DNA of 64,000 bases. Origin: Streptomyces morookaense (GTDB lineage Bacteria; Actinomycetota; Actinomycetes; Streptomycetales; Streptomycetaceae). The stretch lies in assembly GCF_013030945.1 (NCBI RefSeq), contig NZ_JABBXF010000004.1, positions 186,001 through 250,000 of the forward strand, in the 5' to 3' direction. Positions 17,912 through 26,462 of the stretch are shown in pieces. Every line of letters starts with the position of its first letter. Positions within the stretch are counted from its first letter, which is position 1. A program made the position numbers and the translations under genes. The notes beneath the pieces are model-generated. The model saw nothing but the letters and a program-made list of their open reading frames with translations. It ran no database searches and was not told the origin of the DNA.

Positions 17912-19192
17912 ATGACGTCGAGCGAGTCGCACCCTTCCCTGCCCGTCCTGATCAATGACGTGCGCGTCTTCGACGGCGTGCACGACGAAGTGAGCGCTAC
18001 GCGCTCGGTGTACGTCGCGGACGGGAGGATCGCGGCCGAGGGGGAGACCCCCGCGCCGGAGGCCGAAGTCGTCGACGGCGGCGGGCGCGTGCTGATGCCC
18101 GGTCTCAGCGATGCGCATGTGCACATGTTCATGGCGGGGAGCACGGAGGAGGAGTTCCTCCACGCCCCCGCGGGGACGGTCCACTACAACGCGCTGACCG
18201 AGGCCGGGCGCATGCTCCTGCGCGGCTTCACCACCGTCCGGGACATGGGCGGCCCCGTGACCGCCCTCCGGCGGGCCGTCGACTCGGGCCGTTTCCCGGG
18301 GCCGAGGATCTACCCGAGCGAGGGGATGATCTCGCAGACGTCCGGGCACGGGGACTTCTCCGAGATCCATGACGCGGCGGTCCGGTTCGGCGGCCCGGAA
18401 TCCCGGATCGAGGCGACGGGATGTGTGCGGGTGGCCGACGGGCGCGACCGCGTCCTGGCCGCGGTACGCGAGCAGCTCAAGAGGGGCGCGAGCCAGATCA
18501 AGCTGTATGCGGGCGGCGGGGTGTGCTCCCGGCACGACCCCCTGGACGCCCAGCAGTTCACGCCCGACGAGCTGCGGGCCGCCGTCGAGGCGGCGTCCGA
18601 CTGGGGTACGTACGTGGCCGCGCACGTCTACAACTCCGCAGGCATCCGGCGTGCGGTCGAGGCCGGGATCAGGTCGATCGAGCACGGGCACCTCGCGAAC
18701 GAGGAGACCGTGGCGATGCTCGCGAGGAAAGGGGTGTGGCTGAGCACCCAGCCGTGGCTGGAGAGCGACCACCACTACCCCGACCCCGACAGGGCGGAGA
18801 AGAACCGCCAGGTCTGCGAGGGCGTACAGCGGATCTACGCATGGGCCCGCGCGTACGGGGTGAAACTCGCCTTCGGGACCGACCTGTTCCTCAGCCCGGG
18901 CGAGACGCATCGGCAGAGCGAGATGTTCGCCCGCCTGTCCGGCCATTTCGGCTTCAGGCCGGTGGAGGCGCTGCGCATGGCGACGTCCGGCAACGCGGAG
19001 CTGTTCCGGTCGTGCGGAGCCCGGGACCCGTACAAGGGGGCGCGGCTGGGCGTGATCGAGCCGGGGGCGTGGGCGGATCTGCTGCTGGTCGACGGGGATC
19101 CGACACGGGACTTGGGCCTGCTGGCCGACCCGGGCAAGAACCTCGCGCTCATCATGAAGGGCGGCCGCATCCACAAGAACGGGCTCGGCTGA
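17912..19192 (+). CDS. Metal-dependent amidohydrolase (prolidase/imidazolonepropionase-like)
   Basis: 426-residue hydrolase of the amidohydrolase superfamily. Metal and catalytic residues are visible in order: DAHVHM, the Lys in QIKLYAGGG, His in YVAAHVYN, His in SIEHGH and Asp in AFGTDLF. The N-terminal INDVRVFDG and C-terminal GVIEPGAWADLLLVDGDP form the composite beta domain. Related enzymes act on Xaa-Pro or cyclic amide substrates; this one is unassigned. ATG at 17912 follows GAGAGGACGGCGAG. The long upstream open frame is not part of the protein. Confidence 0.85.
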   Translation: MTSSESHPSLPVLINDVRVFDGVHDEVSATRSVYVADGRIAAEGETPAPEAEVVDGGGRVLMPGLSDAHVHMFMAGSTEEEFLHAPAGTVHYNALTEAGRMLLRGFTTVRDMGGPVTALRRAVDSGRFPGPRIYPSEGMISQTSGHGDFSEIHDAAVRFGGPESRIEATGCVRVADGRDRVLAAVREQLKRGASQIKLYAGGGVCSRHDPLDAQQFTPDELRAAVEAASDWGTYVAAHVYNSAGIRRAVEAGIRSIEHGHLANEETVAMLARKGVWLSTQPWLESDHHYPDPDRAEKNRQVCEGVQRIYAWARAYGVKLAFGTDLFLSPGETHRQSEMFARLSGHFGFRPVEALRMATSGNAELFRSCGARDPYKGARLGVIEPGAWADLLLVDGDPTRDLGLLADPGKNLALIMKGGRIHKNGLG

Positions 19193-19516
19193 GCGGGAGC
19201 GCGAGGAACCTCACTCCAAGTGTGAGATGCGTGACGTTCTGTTGGGGAACCGGAAGTGGTCCTGCGGCGTTCCGGGTCACTCGTCGTAGGCAAACAGCGA
19301 GATGGCCGGTGTCGATTGACACGGAACAAGGGTGTGACAGGCGCCGAGGTGGCACTGGGTGCCTATATCCCCATGTGGCGGCGGGAGTTGACGTAACAGC
19401 GGATGCCGCCTCGTGCGGGTACGGTTATGCCCATCGATCCGCCCCTGGGGCCCAGGACGTCTCGTGAGCCTCCCGGGAGTCCACGAAGGCCGTGGACCCA
19501 GAAGGGGAGGAGCCCA
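19193..19516. other. 324-base stretch without a gene
   Basis: Between the amidohydrolase and the small CxxC protein I see no coding frame with similarity. The small gene's promoter should lie here. TTGAC-like hexamers occur near 19314 and 19387, but neither has a convincing -10 partner. Confidence 0.35.
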
Positions 19517-19645
19517 ATGGCACGGACGGAAGCGCCGGAGGGGCACTGCCGATGCTGCGGCAGGCGGGACCGCCCGTACAGGTGGGCCCGTTGGCTGGGG
19601 CCGGTCTACACGATCTACAAGATCGCGCGAGACCTGTGGTCCTGA
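19517..19645 (+). CDS. Small Cys-containing hypothetical protein
   Basis: 42-residue protein with a strong ribosome site, GGGGAGGAG at 19504-19512, five bases before the ATG. The N-terminal half has HCRCCGRRDR, a possible metal-binding or redox Cys set, and the C-terminal half is an aromatic amphipathic helix (RWLGPVYTIYKIARDL). It is followed 11 bases later by a good intrinsic terminator. The start signal and terminator support a real gene. Function unknown. Confidence 0.6.
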   Translation: MARTEAPEGHCRCCGRRDRPYRWARWLGPVYTIYKIARDLWS

Positions 19646-19656
19646 CGGTGCGATGT

Positions 19657-19679
19657 GCCCCGGCCCAACAGGCCGGGGC
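19657..19679 (+). terminator. Hairpin after the small CxxC gene
   Basis: GCCCCGGCC (19657-19665), loop CAACA, GGCCGGGGC (19671-19679): a perfect 9-base stem 11 bases after the stop. There is no T-run, as is usual for Streptomyces terminators. Confidence 0.7.
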
Positions 19680-20156
19680 CACGCCGCAGACGGTGTGTTG
19701 AGAGAAGGCCTCACCTGGTTGCTTGGCCGGCACGGGGTGGGGCCTTCGCCGTTCCCGAATGCGTTACTGCGGCGTACGCAAGCCGAACGCCGCAGAAGTG
19801 ACGCCGATCACGTTCTTGCGGCGACACGCTCCCCATCTTGCCTTGTCCTTCGCGCGGGGCGCGACGGGGGGAGCTCGATCGGTATGGTCCTTGCCCTGCG
19901 GGAGCCCGTAAGTAACCAGCTCATGGCGCCTCGCCGCACGGTCGTGTGACTCGGGTCACTGGGTGAATCAGTGCCGCAATTCACATGCAACCGGACGCCT
20001 GTTGACCGCATCTGATCGACTGTTTACGGGGTCACACAGACGTGCGAGCAGCTCTGGGGCAAAAGAGCTCAGAATGTCGACACCCACTGACACTCGTACG
20101 GGCTACGTCGGTGCGGGGCCGTGGTGGCGAACCGTACGCCCGGCGGCGACGGTTGA
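19680..20156. other. 477-base stretch without a convincing gene
   Basis: It contains a 9-base stem-loop, CTGCGGCGT (19767-19775) and ACGCCGCAG (19787-19795). It also has a short palindrome GTGAC...GTCAC near 19945. No open frame here shows family similarity. It ends at the peptidoglycan-binding remnant. Confidence 0.35.
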
Positions 20157-20400
20157 TCAGCACCAGCTTCCGCGGGCGTTGGCGAACGACGCCCAGGCGG
20201 CCCTGGTCTTGGGCCCGGCGACGCCGTCGATGCCGCCCGTGTCCAAGCCGAAGGAGGCGAGGAAGCGCTGGAGGCCGCTGATGGTGTTGGGGCCGACGAT
20301 GCCGTCGGCGGTTCCGGCGTCGTCCTCACGGAAATGACCGGTTTCGCGAGGCAGTAGAGGATTGTCGACGTCGCCGACCTCACAGCCGTCCGAGGACCGG
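20157..20400 (-). pseudogene. Remnant of a secreted protein with a peptidoglycan-binding domain
   Basis: The minus-strand frame ending at 20157 reads TADGIVGPNTISGLQRFLAS and IDGVAGPKTRAAWASFANAR before ...GSWC and a stop. These are two helices and the ends of a PG_binding_1 fold with its xDGIxGPxT repeats. The frame is open only about 85 codons back to a TAG near 20419 and contains no usable ATG or GTG, so the N-terminal part and signal peptide are lost. Probably a decayed lysozyme- or amidase-associated domain. Confidence 0.55.
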
Positions 20401-20586
20401 ACTTCCGGTCGTGTGGCCTAAGTGGCTGTTGTTGTTCCGATCTCGAGCGGTGCCGGTCGAACGGTCGGGGTCCCGTCGCTGCTCGCCGGGCCGTTCTCTC
20501 CGGGCGGGTCGGTGGTGCCGACCCGCCCGAAGGGAGCATGGCCTGCGCCGGGGTCGGTGCAGTCGGTGACATGGTCGCGTCGGCGG

Positions 20587-21141
20587 TCAGTTGGTGCGGT
20601 CGGACCAGCCGGCCGGGAGGTCGCCGGGGGCGACGGAGATGACGGACTCGTCGTCGGTGCCGACGTATTCGACGAGGGTGATCTTCGCGAACTCGGGGAC
20701 GACGTAGATGGGGTAGGTGGGGCCCTGGTCGCGGTAGCGGCGCATGTCGTCCAGGTGGTCGTTCTGGAAGCAGACGGTGCGGTCGCCGTGCTGCTCGACC
20801 CAGTGCGGGAAGAAGATGACGCCGTGCAGGCGGCGCTTGCCGGGCATGATGTCGACCGCGACCGAGGTGCCGGTGGGCTCGTTCCAGGAGACCTTGTAGC
20901 TGTCGTCGTCCAGCTGGACGAGGTCGACATGCTGGTCCTTGACCCAGCGGCCGCCGACCATGCCGGAGTGGATCCGGTAGTCGATCGTGTGGTCGTTCTT
21001 CACGTACATCTCGTACTGCCAGCCGTTGGCGTAGGTGTAGATGATGCGGTGGCCGACGATCTTGGACAGGTCCTGCGGTGGGACGGGCTGCTCGACGGTG
21101 GTCTGGAAGGCCCCGTTCCTGGTGGTGTCGTCGTTTGTCAT
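20587..21141 (-). CDS. padC: Phenolic acid decarboxylase
   Basis: 184-residue enzyme that decarboxylates ferulic, p-coumaric and caffeic acids to vinylphenols, a detoxification step for plant-derived acids. The sequence follows the family almost end to end: [62 protein letters not shown] and [18 protein letters not shown]. The Tyr pair of YTYANGW, Arg and Glu of the active site are retained. ATG at 21141 has AAAGAGG upstream. It is divergent from a MarR regulator with a palindromic operator between them. Confidence 0.93.
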   Translation of the reverse strand: MTNDDTTRNGAFQTTVEQPVPPQDLSKIVGHRIIYTYANGWQYEMYVKNDHTIDYRIHSGMVGGRWVKDQHVDLVQLDDDSYKVSWNEPTGTSVAVDIMPGKRRLHGVIFFPHWVEQHGDRTVCFQNDHLDDMRRYRDQGPTYPIYVVPEFAKITLVEYVGTDDESVISVAPGDLPAGWSDRTN

Positions 21142-21193
21142 GGATGACCTCTTTGGGGGGTGCTTGCCGGCGTGGTGTGTCCGACCACTTCAG

Positions 21194-21220
21194 TTTGTCA
21201 CAAAACTATTTTGCGACAAA
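21194..21220. promoter_or_regulatory. MarR-type operator between padC and marR
   Basis: TTTGTCACAAAA (21194-21205) and TTTTGCGACAAA (21209-21220) are inverted repeats matching at 11 of 12 positions around CTA. The AT-rich palindrome stands out in this high-GC DNA and lies 25 bases before the regulator start and 53 before padC. It is the expected site for the adjacent MarR protein to repress both genes until a phenolic acid binds. Confidence 0.75.
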
Positions 21221-21245
21221 ATGATCTGGCTGGGAGAATCGCCGC

Positions 21246-21680
21246 ATGGACACCGCTACCGAGTTCGGCCGCCTCATCGGCCCGCTGCGCCGGGCCGTGC
21301 TGCGCACCCGACGTGCCGCCGAGCTCCCCGATCTCCCCGAGGCCCAGATCGAGCTGCTCCGGGCACTCGCCGAAGCCGGACCGCTCTCACCACGCCAGGC
21401 CGCCCACCGACTGCGTCTGGCGCCCTCCACGATCAGCAACCTCGTCCGCACCATGACCGCCGCCGGTCTGGTCGAGCGCAAACCCTCCGCGACCGACCTG
21501 CGCACCGTCCACCTCATCGCCACACCGACCGCGCTGGAGATGCTCCACACCTACGACCGCACCAGCACGGCCGCCCTGCACCGCGCCTTGGCCAACCTGG
21601 CCCCGGACAACCGCGAAGCGATCGAGCGCGCCCTACCCGCCCTCGGCGAGCTGCTCACTGCCCTTGAAGCCGACAGCTGA
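21246..21680 (+). CDS. MarR-family regulator, probable repressor of padC
   Basis: 144-residue winged-helix regulator. The recognition helix region is LSPRQAAHRLRLAPSTISNLVRTMTAAGLVER, followed by the wing at TDLRTVHL and a long C-terminal dimer helix. GGGAGAATC lies 10 bases before the ATG. Divergent orientation to padC and the 27-base palindrome between them point to phenolic acid-responsive control, comparable to PadR in other bacteria although that is a different family. Confidence 0.85.
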   Translation: MDTATEFGRLIGPLRRAVLRTRRAAELPDLPEAQIELLRALAEAGPLSPRQAAHRLRLAPSTISNLVRTMTAAGLVERKPSATDLRTVHLIATPTALEMLHTYDRTSTAALHRALANLAPDNREAIERALPALGELLTALEADS

Positions 21681-21868
21681 AGCGTGTTGCAGAAGGCTGC
21701 GAGGCAGGTCCGCAACCTCCCGGGGAGCGACGGCACAACACGCCACCACTCCCACCTAGTTACCCACGCTATGCCTGACCAGCGAAGACGCTGCCCTCGG
21801 ATGCGGAACGACAACAGCCGCCAAGAGGAGCCACTGCCGCAGACGACGGGCAGGCCGCCGTCGCGTCC

Positions 21869-22243
21869 GTGCCACCGTCCGGCTTCACATTGACCGGCCT
21901 CGTCCAGCACATGGCAGAGGTGGAACGGAACTGGTTCCGCCGGGTGTTCGCCGGAGAACAGGCCCCGCCCATCTACGACCCGCAGGCCGACCCGTCTGCC
22001 CCCGACGGCGGCTTCGAACTGGCTGAGGGCGCCACACTGCACGACGCCCTCGCCACCTGGCAGGCGGAGATCGCCCGCGCCCGTGAGCTCTGCGCCGACC
22101 GTGCTCTGACCGACGCGGGCCGCTTCATGGAGCAGGACGTCAATCTCCGCTGGATCTACGTCCACATGATCGAGGAGTACGCCCGCCACAACGGCCACGC
22201 CGACCTGGTCCGGGAGCGCATCGACGGCACCACTGGCGTATGA
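21869..22243 (+). pseudogene. N-terminally truncated DUF664/DinB-family protein
   Basis: The frame encodes [20 protein letters not shown], a middle [15 protein letters not shown] segment and [28 protein letters not shown], the metal-binding His positions of the DinB/mycothiol S-transferase-like fold. The expected first helix (about 45 residues) is missing. Homology-like sequence seems to run on upstream without a start to about 21821, then stops. GTG at 21869 lacks a ribosome site. Most likely a 5'-deleted gene, though a short functional protein cannot be excluded. Confidence 0.6.
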
Positions 22244-22279
22244 CGCCACATCAAGTGGCGCCCGCCCTGCTGTGAGTGA

Positions 22280-22313
22280 CGCGCCGCCGGTTCCGTGCCG
22301 GGCGGCGCGTCGT
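22280..22313 (+). terminator. Strong hairpin after the DUF664 fragment
   Basis: GACGCGCCGCC (22280-22290) and GGCGGCGCGTC (22303-22313) form a perfect 11-base stem with a 12-base loop, 37 bases after the stop. Confidence 0.65.
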
Positions 22314-22518
22314 GCCAGGGTGCCCAGGGAGCTGAACGTGTGCGCGTGCGCGAGATCGATGACACGCTCGGCCGCATCCGACGGGTCAGGCGCCACAGCC
22401 CTCGGAAGGGTGGTTTGGAACCGGCTCTTCGCCGTCACGTCGAGCTGACCGGAAGGATGGGCCCGCTGTTGCCGGTCGGGAGCGACGTCCGGTCCGGCCG
22501 GATCAAGGGGAGGGAATC

Positions 22519-22956
22519 ATGGTGGGAACGAAGTGGTCCGCCGCTCCATGGGGCACGGTGCTGACCCTGGTCACCGTCATGGCCGCTACCGCGGCACCGG
22601 CGGCCGCCCACGGCCAGGCACCCGACCCGGCCCGGCTGGCCCAGCGCATCACGCTCACGAACTCGGACAATGGCCGACCCGTGACCGCGAGCTTGGGCGA
22701 CGACCTTCAAGTCCAGCTCACCGGCTCCCACGAAAACGGGCTCACCTGGAGCTGGAGCGCTCCGACATCCAGCAACTCCACCATTCTCCGGCGCACCACC
22801 GGCGGTACGAAGCCGAACGGTGACCCATCAGCGACCTTCCACGCGGAACATGACGGCACCGCCACTATCACCGCACAGCGACGCTGCCGCCCCGACTCAG
22901 GCCATTTGTGTCCCTTGGTGATCACGCCGTGGAAAGTCAAGGTCGAAGTGAAGTGA
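22519..22956 (+). CDS. Secreted chagasin-like (I42-type) protein
   Basis: 145-residue exported protein. It has an N-terminal signal peptide (hydrophobic TVLTLVTVMAATAAPAAAHG, probable cleavage after AAA-HG). The mature part is a small all-beta domain with ENGLTWSWSAP, DGTATITAQRRC and a C-terminal TPWKVKVEV strand, a layout that resembles the chagasin/I42 cysteine-protease inhibitor fold. The canonical NPTTGY and RPW loops are only loosely matched. AAGGGGAGG lies before the ATG. Family assignment is tentative. Confidence 0.65.
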   Translation: MVGTKWSAAPWGTVLTLVTVMAATAAPAAAHGQAPDPARLAQRITLTNSDNGRPVTASLGDDLQVQLTGSHENGLTWSWSAPTSSNSTILRRTTGGTKPNGDPSATFHAEHDGTATITAQRRCRPDSGHLCPLVITPWKVKVEVK

Positions 22957-22965
22957 CCTGCGGGC

Positions 22966-23195
22966 GGGCTGTGGGGTGCCTGGCGGATTCCGGCGAAGTC
23001 GTCGCTGCTGGACGCGGAACTCGCGGGTTCCCGGCCGTCTGTGATCACGTGGTGCTTCGCGCCAGGCCGGGCATTGGGACCGGCTGCACCAGATGCTGCT
23101 GACGAACACGATCCCCTGCAGGCACTCCCGGCCATCGAGTGATGGACGGCCAAGCTTGCGAAGCCGTTGCTGCGGCAGGCCGTCTGACACAAGCC
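22966..23195 (-). mobile_element. Degenerate IS5-family transposase remnant
   Basis: Two minus-strand frames carry separated pieces of an IS5/IS427-type transposase. One reads VSDGLPQQRLRKLGRP then DGRECLQGIVFV (N-terminal domain, GTG near 23190). The other reads NARPGAKHHVITDGRE (part of the DDE catalytic region). About a hundred intervening codons are deleted and the frame changes near 23090. No terminal inverted repeats were recognised. Confidence 0.6.
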
Positions 23196-23332
23196 ACGGC
23201 GGCTCCTTCCCGCGACCTTCCCAACGAGCAGCGGAAGGAACGGGTATGGGCACCTTCTCCTCCTCGCAGCCGGGCACACGGCTGTGACCTGCTAGGTTGC
23301 GCCCAGGAGAACGTGTGTGCGGAGGTAGTGCT

Positions 23333-23983
23333 GTGATCGGGCTGGGAGCAATAGCAGGGATCGCCTTGGTGGAGCTCGGCATGGTGCTGACGCCGGGGCC
23401 GAACATGATCTACCTGGTCTCCCGCTCCATCGCCCAGGGCCGTCGGGCAGGGCTGATCTCGCTGGCCGGGGTCGCCCTCGGCTTCCTGGTCTACCTCCTC
23501 GCCGTGTCCGCGGGTATCGCCACCGTCTTCGCTCTGGTGCCGGAGATCTACCTGGCGGTCAAGCTGGCCGGGGCGGGCTACCTGCTCTGGCTGGCCTGGA
23601 AGGCCGTCCGGCCAGGCGGCCGATCCACTGTCGTCAACCAGGAGTTGACGCACGACAGGCCCCTCAAGCTCTTCCTGATGGGCCTCCTCACCTGCCTGCT
23701 CAATCCCAAGGTGGCGATCCTCTACATCTCGCTGCTGCCGCAGTTCGTCGATCCGGAGCGCGGCCATGTCGCCCTGCAAGGTCTGCTGTTGGGGCTGACC
23801 CAGATCGCGGTGGGGGTCGCGGGCAACGCGTTCTTCATCGTGACGGCCGGCTCCGTCGCCGGGTTCTTCGCCCGGCACCCGCTCTGGCAGCGCCTGCACC
23901 GCTATGTGATGGGCACCGCGCTGGCGGGCTTCGCCGTCAGGATCGCCACCGAACGAACGGGCGCGGCGGTCGCCCTGCGCTGA
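23333..23983 (+). CDS. LysE/RhtB-family amino acid exporter
   Basis: 216-residue membrane protein with about six helices. The family motif is near the start (ELGMVLTPGPNMIYLVSRSIAQGRRAG) and FLMGLLTCLLNPKVAILYISLLPQF follows the central loop. Such proteins export homoserine, threonine, lysine or similar metabolites. GGAGG at 23321-23325 precedes a GTG at 23333 with seven bases between. The IS5 remnant lies just upstream, so the native promoter context may have been altered. Confidence 0.85.
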   Translation: MIGLGAIAGIALVELGMVLTPGPNMIYLVSRSIAQGRRAGLISLAGVALGFLVYLLAVSAGIATVFALVPEIYLAVKLAGAGYLLWLAWKAVRPGGRSTVVNQELTHDRPLKLFLMGLLTCLLNPKVAILYISLLPQFVDPERGHVALQGLLLGLTQIAVGVAGNAFFIVTAGSVAGFFARHPLWQRLHRYVMGTALAGFAVRIATERTGAAVALR

Positions 23984-24268
23984 CAGGCGATATCCACGCG
24001 GAGTTCCTCGAATTGGCCGGCTGCCGCGCGGCGGAGCACGCGGTTGGATGGTGGTGTGGTTCCAGGTATCCGATTGAAAAATGGCTGGAGTCGACAACGG
24101 CGCGGGACGGTCGGACCCGACTCGGGCCCGCTTCCTCGCCGATGGCGTCTGGAGCACACCGAGCACCCGGTGTGCCCGGCAGGGTGTTTGTCCACAGGGC
24201 CTTGCCGTTCGCCGAAACGATCGGGCAGCCAAGTTCCAGGGCAACAGCACCGCCCCCGCCGGTCGGCG

Positions 24269-24772
24269 TCAGCCGCAGTGTGAGTACGTGCCGTCGGTGC
24301 TGTAGCTGCCGTTGGAGAAGTTCCACGTCGGGGTCTGTCCGGAGCACGAGTGGCCACCGGCGGTGAAGTTCCAGTTGCCGTGGTACAGGCGGGTGTTCGA
24401 CACGCCAGTCACCGGAATGTACCCGGAGTCCCACCACCATGTGCCGACGTTCGGCTTCGGTGAATCCGTGTTTGAGTTGTAGTGCGAGCTGGACTTCACG
24501 TCGATCAGGCCGCCGTGCCAGTTGCCGTTGACATAGTTGGTGTTCCAGAGGTTGACCTCGGTGTAGGCCTGCTTGCTGCAGGAGTTCCACGCGAGGTAGA
24601 ACTGCCCAATCGTCCGCGAGCCCACTTTGATGCTCTGGATGGGGCCGAGCACCTGGCCACAGTCGGTTACGGAAGCGGAAGCGGATCCGGCTCCGGCCGT
24701 GGCGAACGTGAGGCTGCCCGCAACAACAGCGAGAGCAGCCGAAGCCGCGCGCACACGGGTACTTACCCGCAT
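24269..24772 (-). CDS. Secreted hypothetical protein
   Basis: 167-residue exported protein: signal peptide MRVSTRVRAASAALAVVAG... with an ASA-S cleavage site, then a Tyr/Trp/Asn/Ser-rich beta domain (GQFYLAWNSCSKQAYTEVN, VGTWWWDSGYIPV, GNWNFTAGGHSCSGQTP). Four Cys in the mature chain could form two disulfides. AGGGGGAATT precedes the ATG at 24772. The product resembles small extracellular Streptomyces proteins of unknown role. About 285 bases between it and the LysE gene hold nothing recognisable. Confidence 0.7.
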   Translation of the reverse strand: MRVSTRVRAASAALAVVAGSLTFATAGAGSASASVTDCGQVLGPIQSIKVGSRTIGQFYLAWNSCSKQAYTEVNLWNTNYVNGNWHGGLIDVKSSSHYNSNTDSPKPNVGTWWWDSGYIPVTGVSNTRLYHGNWNFTAGGHSCSGQTPTWNFSNGSYSTDGTYSHCG

Positions 24773-24939
24773 AATTCCCCCTGAGCAGCTATCGAGATGA
24801 CGGGTGGACACCTGTTGGCGCGCTCATACTTCCATCGGACTTGCGTGCGGTCCAGCCTTCTGCGAGGCGTCAGAAGGGGGAGGGAAGGGGACCCTCGTGG
24901 ACAGGGACCTCTGCCACCGGTGGATGCTGCGGGTATCAC

Positions 24940-25173
24940 TTGAGCGTCGGCTGGGACGATCCCCAATACCGCGTCGTGTACAAGCGGTTGTCATCGCTGA
25001 TCGCCCAGAAGCGCCGAGCCGGCACCTTCCCCTCCACCCCCGCCGACCTCGACCGGCCCGGGCTGCGGCAGTACGCTCTGCAGTCCGTCGGCGCCGCGCT
25101 CGCCGCAGGGGAGTGCCCTTGCGCCTATGCGGAGTTGGTGCGGCTGCGGCGGCCCCTGGAGGCATTCCGATGA
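24940..25173 (+). CDS. Short hypothetical protein coupled to the glycosyltransferase
   Basis: The 77-codon stretch LSVGWDDPQYRVVYKRLSSL...AYAELVRLRRPLEAFR has typical codon bias and ends with an ATGA overlap into the glycosyltransferase start, so it is probably translated with it. The start is unclear: TTG at 24940 has no good ribosome site and a frame open from 24841 is also possible. No family recognised. Confidence 0.45.
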   Translation: MSVGWDDPQYRVVYKRLSSLIAQKRRAGTFPSTPADLDRPGLRQYALQSVGAALAAGECPCAYAELVRLRRPLEAFR

Positions 25174-26297
25174 GGATCGTGCAGGTCGCCAACTTCTACG
25201 GGCCCTCCTCCAGTGGCCTGCGCACCGCGGTGAACGCGGTCGGCGAGGGCTACGTCCGCGCGGGGCACGAGCGGGTGCTGATCGTGCCGGGCGGCCGGTA
25301 CGGGTGCGTGCGCAGTGCCGCGCACGGCCTGCGGATGACGCTGCCGGGCATGCCCGTGGGCAGGGGCTACCGGCTCATGATCGCGCCGGGCGTGCTGCGC
25401 CGACTGCTGGAGCGGCTGGCTCCGGACTCGGTGGAGGTGTCGGACAAGTCCAGCCTCGTCCACGCCGGGACCTGGGCGCGCGCACGCGGCGTCCGCGCCG
25501 TGCTGTTCTCCCACGAACGACTGGATGCGATCCTCTCGCCCAAACTGCCGCGATGGGTGCCGCTGCGGCGCACGGCGGACACGTACAACCGCAGGCTGCT
25601 CACGGCGTTCGACGCCGTGGTCGCCGCATCGGCCTTCTCCTGCGCGGAGTTCGCCCGGATCTCGGCACCCGTGCTGCACCAGGTGCCGCTGGGCGTCGAC
25701 TTGGAGATGTTCTCGCCCTCGGCGGCGGGCCCGGCGGCCGGACGCGACGACCATGGGATACGGCTGGTGTATGTGGGGCGGCTGTGGAGGGAGAAGTACC
25801 CCCAGCTGCCCGTCGAGACGCTGCGGGTGCTGCGCCGACGCGGCATCGCCGCGCGGCTGGACGTGTTGGGTGAGGGGCCCGAGCGGGCCGGGCTGGAGCG
25901 GCGGGCGGCCGGGCTGCCGGTGCGATTCCACGGCCATGTCGCCGGCCGCCGGGCAGTGGCGGCCATGACGGCACGGGCGGATGTCGCACTGGCACCGTGC
26001 CCGGTGGAGGCCTTCGGCCTGTCGGTCCTGGAAGCCCTGGCCTGCGGCACACCGGTGGTCACGGCGGACCGGGGAGGGGCGGCCGAACTCCTCGCCCCGG
26101 ACGCCGGATTCGCCGCGCCGCCGTCCGCACCGGAGACGGCGGACGCCGTCCTCGCCGTGCTCGACCGCCCCGAGAGGCTGCGGCGGGCGGCCGCCCGGGC
26201 CCGGGCCGAGCAGTTCCCGTGGTCGCGAACGGTCGCCCGCATGCTGGCCGTTCACGCCGGGCCGACCGCGAGCTCGGCCCTGCCCCGAGCGGTCTGA
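25170..26297 (+). CDS. GT4-family glycosyltransferase
   Basis: 375-residue GT-B glycosyltransferase similar to GDP-mannose-dependent alpha-mannosyltransferases such as PimC/MgtA. N-terminal acceptor domain begins MRIVQVANFYGPSSSGLRTAV. The C-terminal donor domain has GIRLVYVGRLWREKYPQLPVE, LDVLGEGPERAGLE and the E-x7-E donor motif in CPVEAFGLSVLEALACGTPVV. Likely cytoplasmic face of the membrane, adding a hexose to a lipid or glycan. The ATG overlaps the stop of the preceding small gene. Confidence 0.88.
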   Translation: MRIVQVANFYGPSSSGLRTAVNAVGEGYVRAGHERVLIVPGGRYGCVRSAAHGLRMTLPGMPVGRGYRLMIAPGVLRRLLERLAPDSVEVSDKSSLVHAGTWARARGVRAVLFSHERLDAILSPKLPRWVPLRRTADTYNRRLLTAFDAVVAASAFSCAEFARISAPVLHQVPLGVDLEMFSPSAAGPAAGRDDHGIRLVYVGRLWREKYPQLPVETLRVLRRRGIAARLDVLGEGPERAGLERRAAGLPVRFHGHVAGRRAVAAMTARADVALAPCPVEAFGLSVLEALACGTPVVTADRGGAAELLAPDAGFAAPPSAPETADAVLAVLDRPERLRRAAARARAEQFPWSRTVARMLAVHAGPTASSALPRAV

Positions 26298-26462
26298 CCC
26301 AGACAAGAACGTGTGACAACGGCCGGACCCACTTCCCGGCTCGCGTGGGCGTGGGGCGACACGCGTTGACCCTTTGTTGAACGTGAGGCAGCAGTGTCCA
26401 TTCCAGCAGCCGGCGCACAGTGCTCCGGCTCCTCGGAAACCGTCCTCACCCATGGAGCAAAC

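Noticed and set aside
21551..22438. A 295-codon minus-strand frame opposite marR and the DUF664 fragment
   Set aside because: No family motif; composition typical of antisense frames. The piece at 21690-21830 could be an IS end, but I could not identify terminal repeats.
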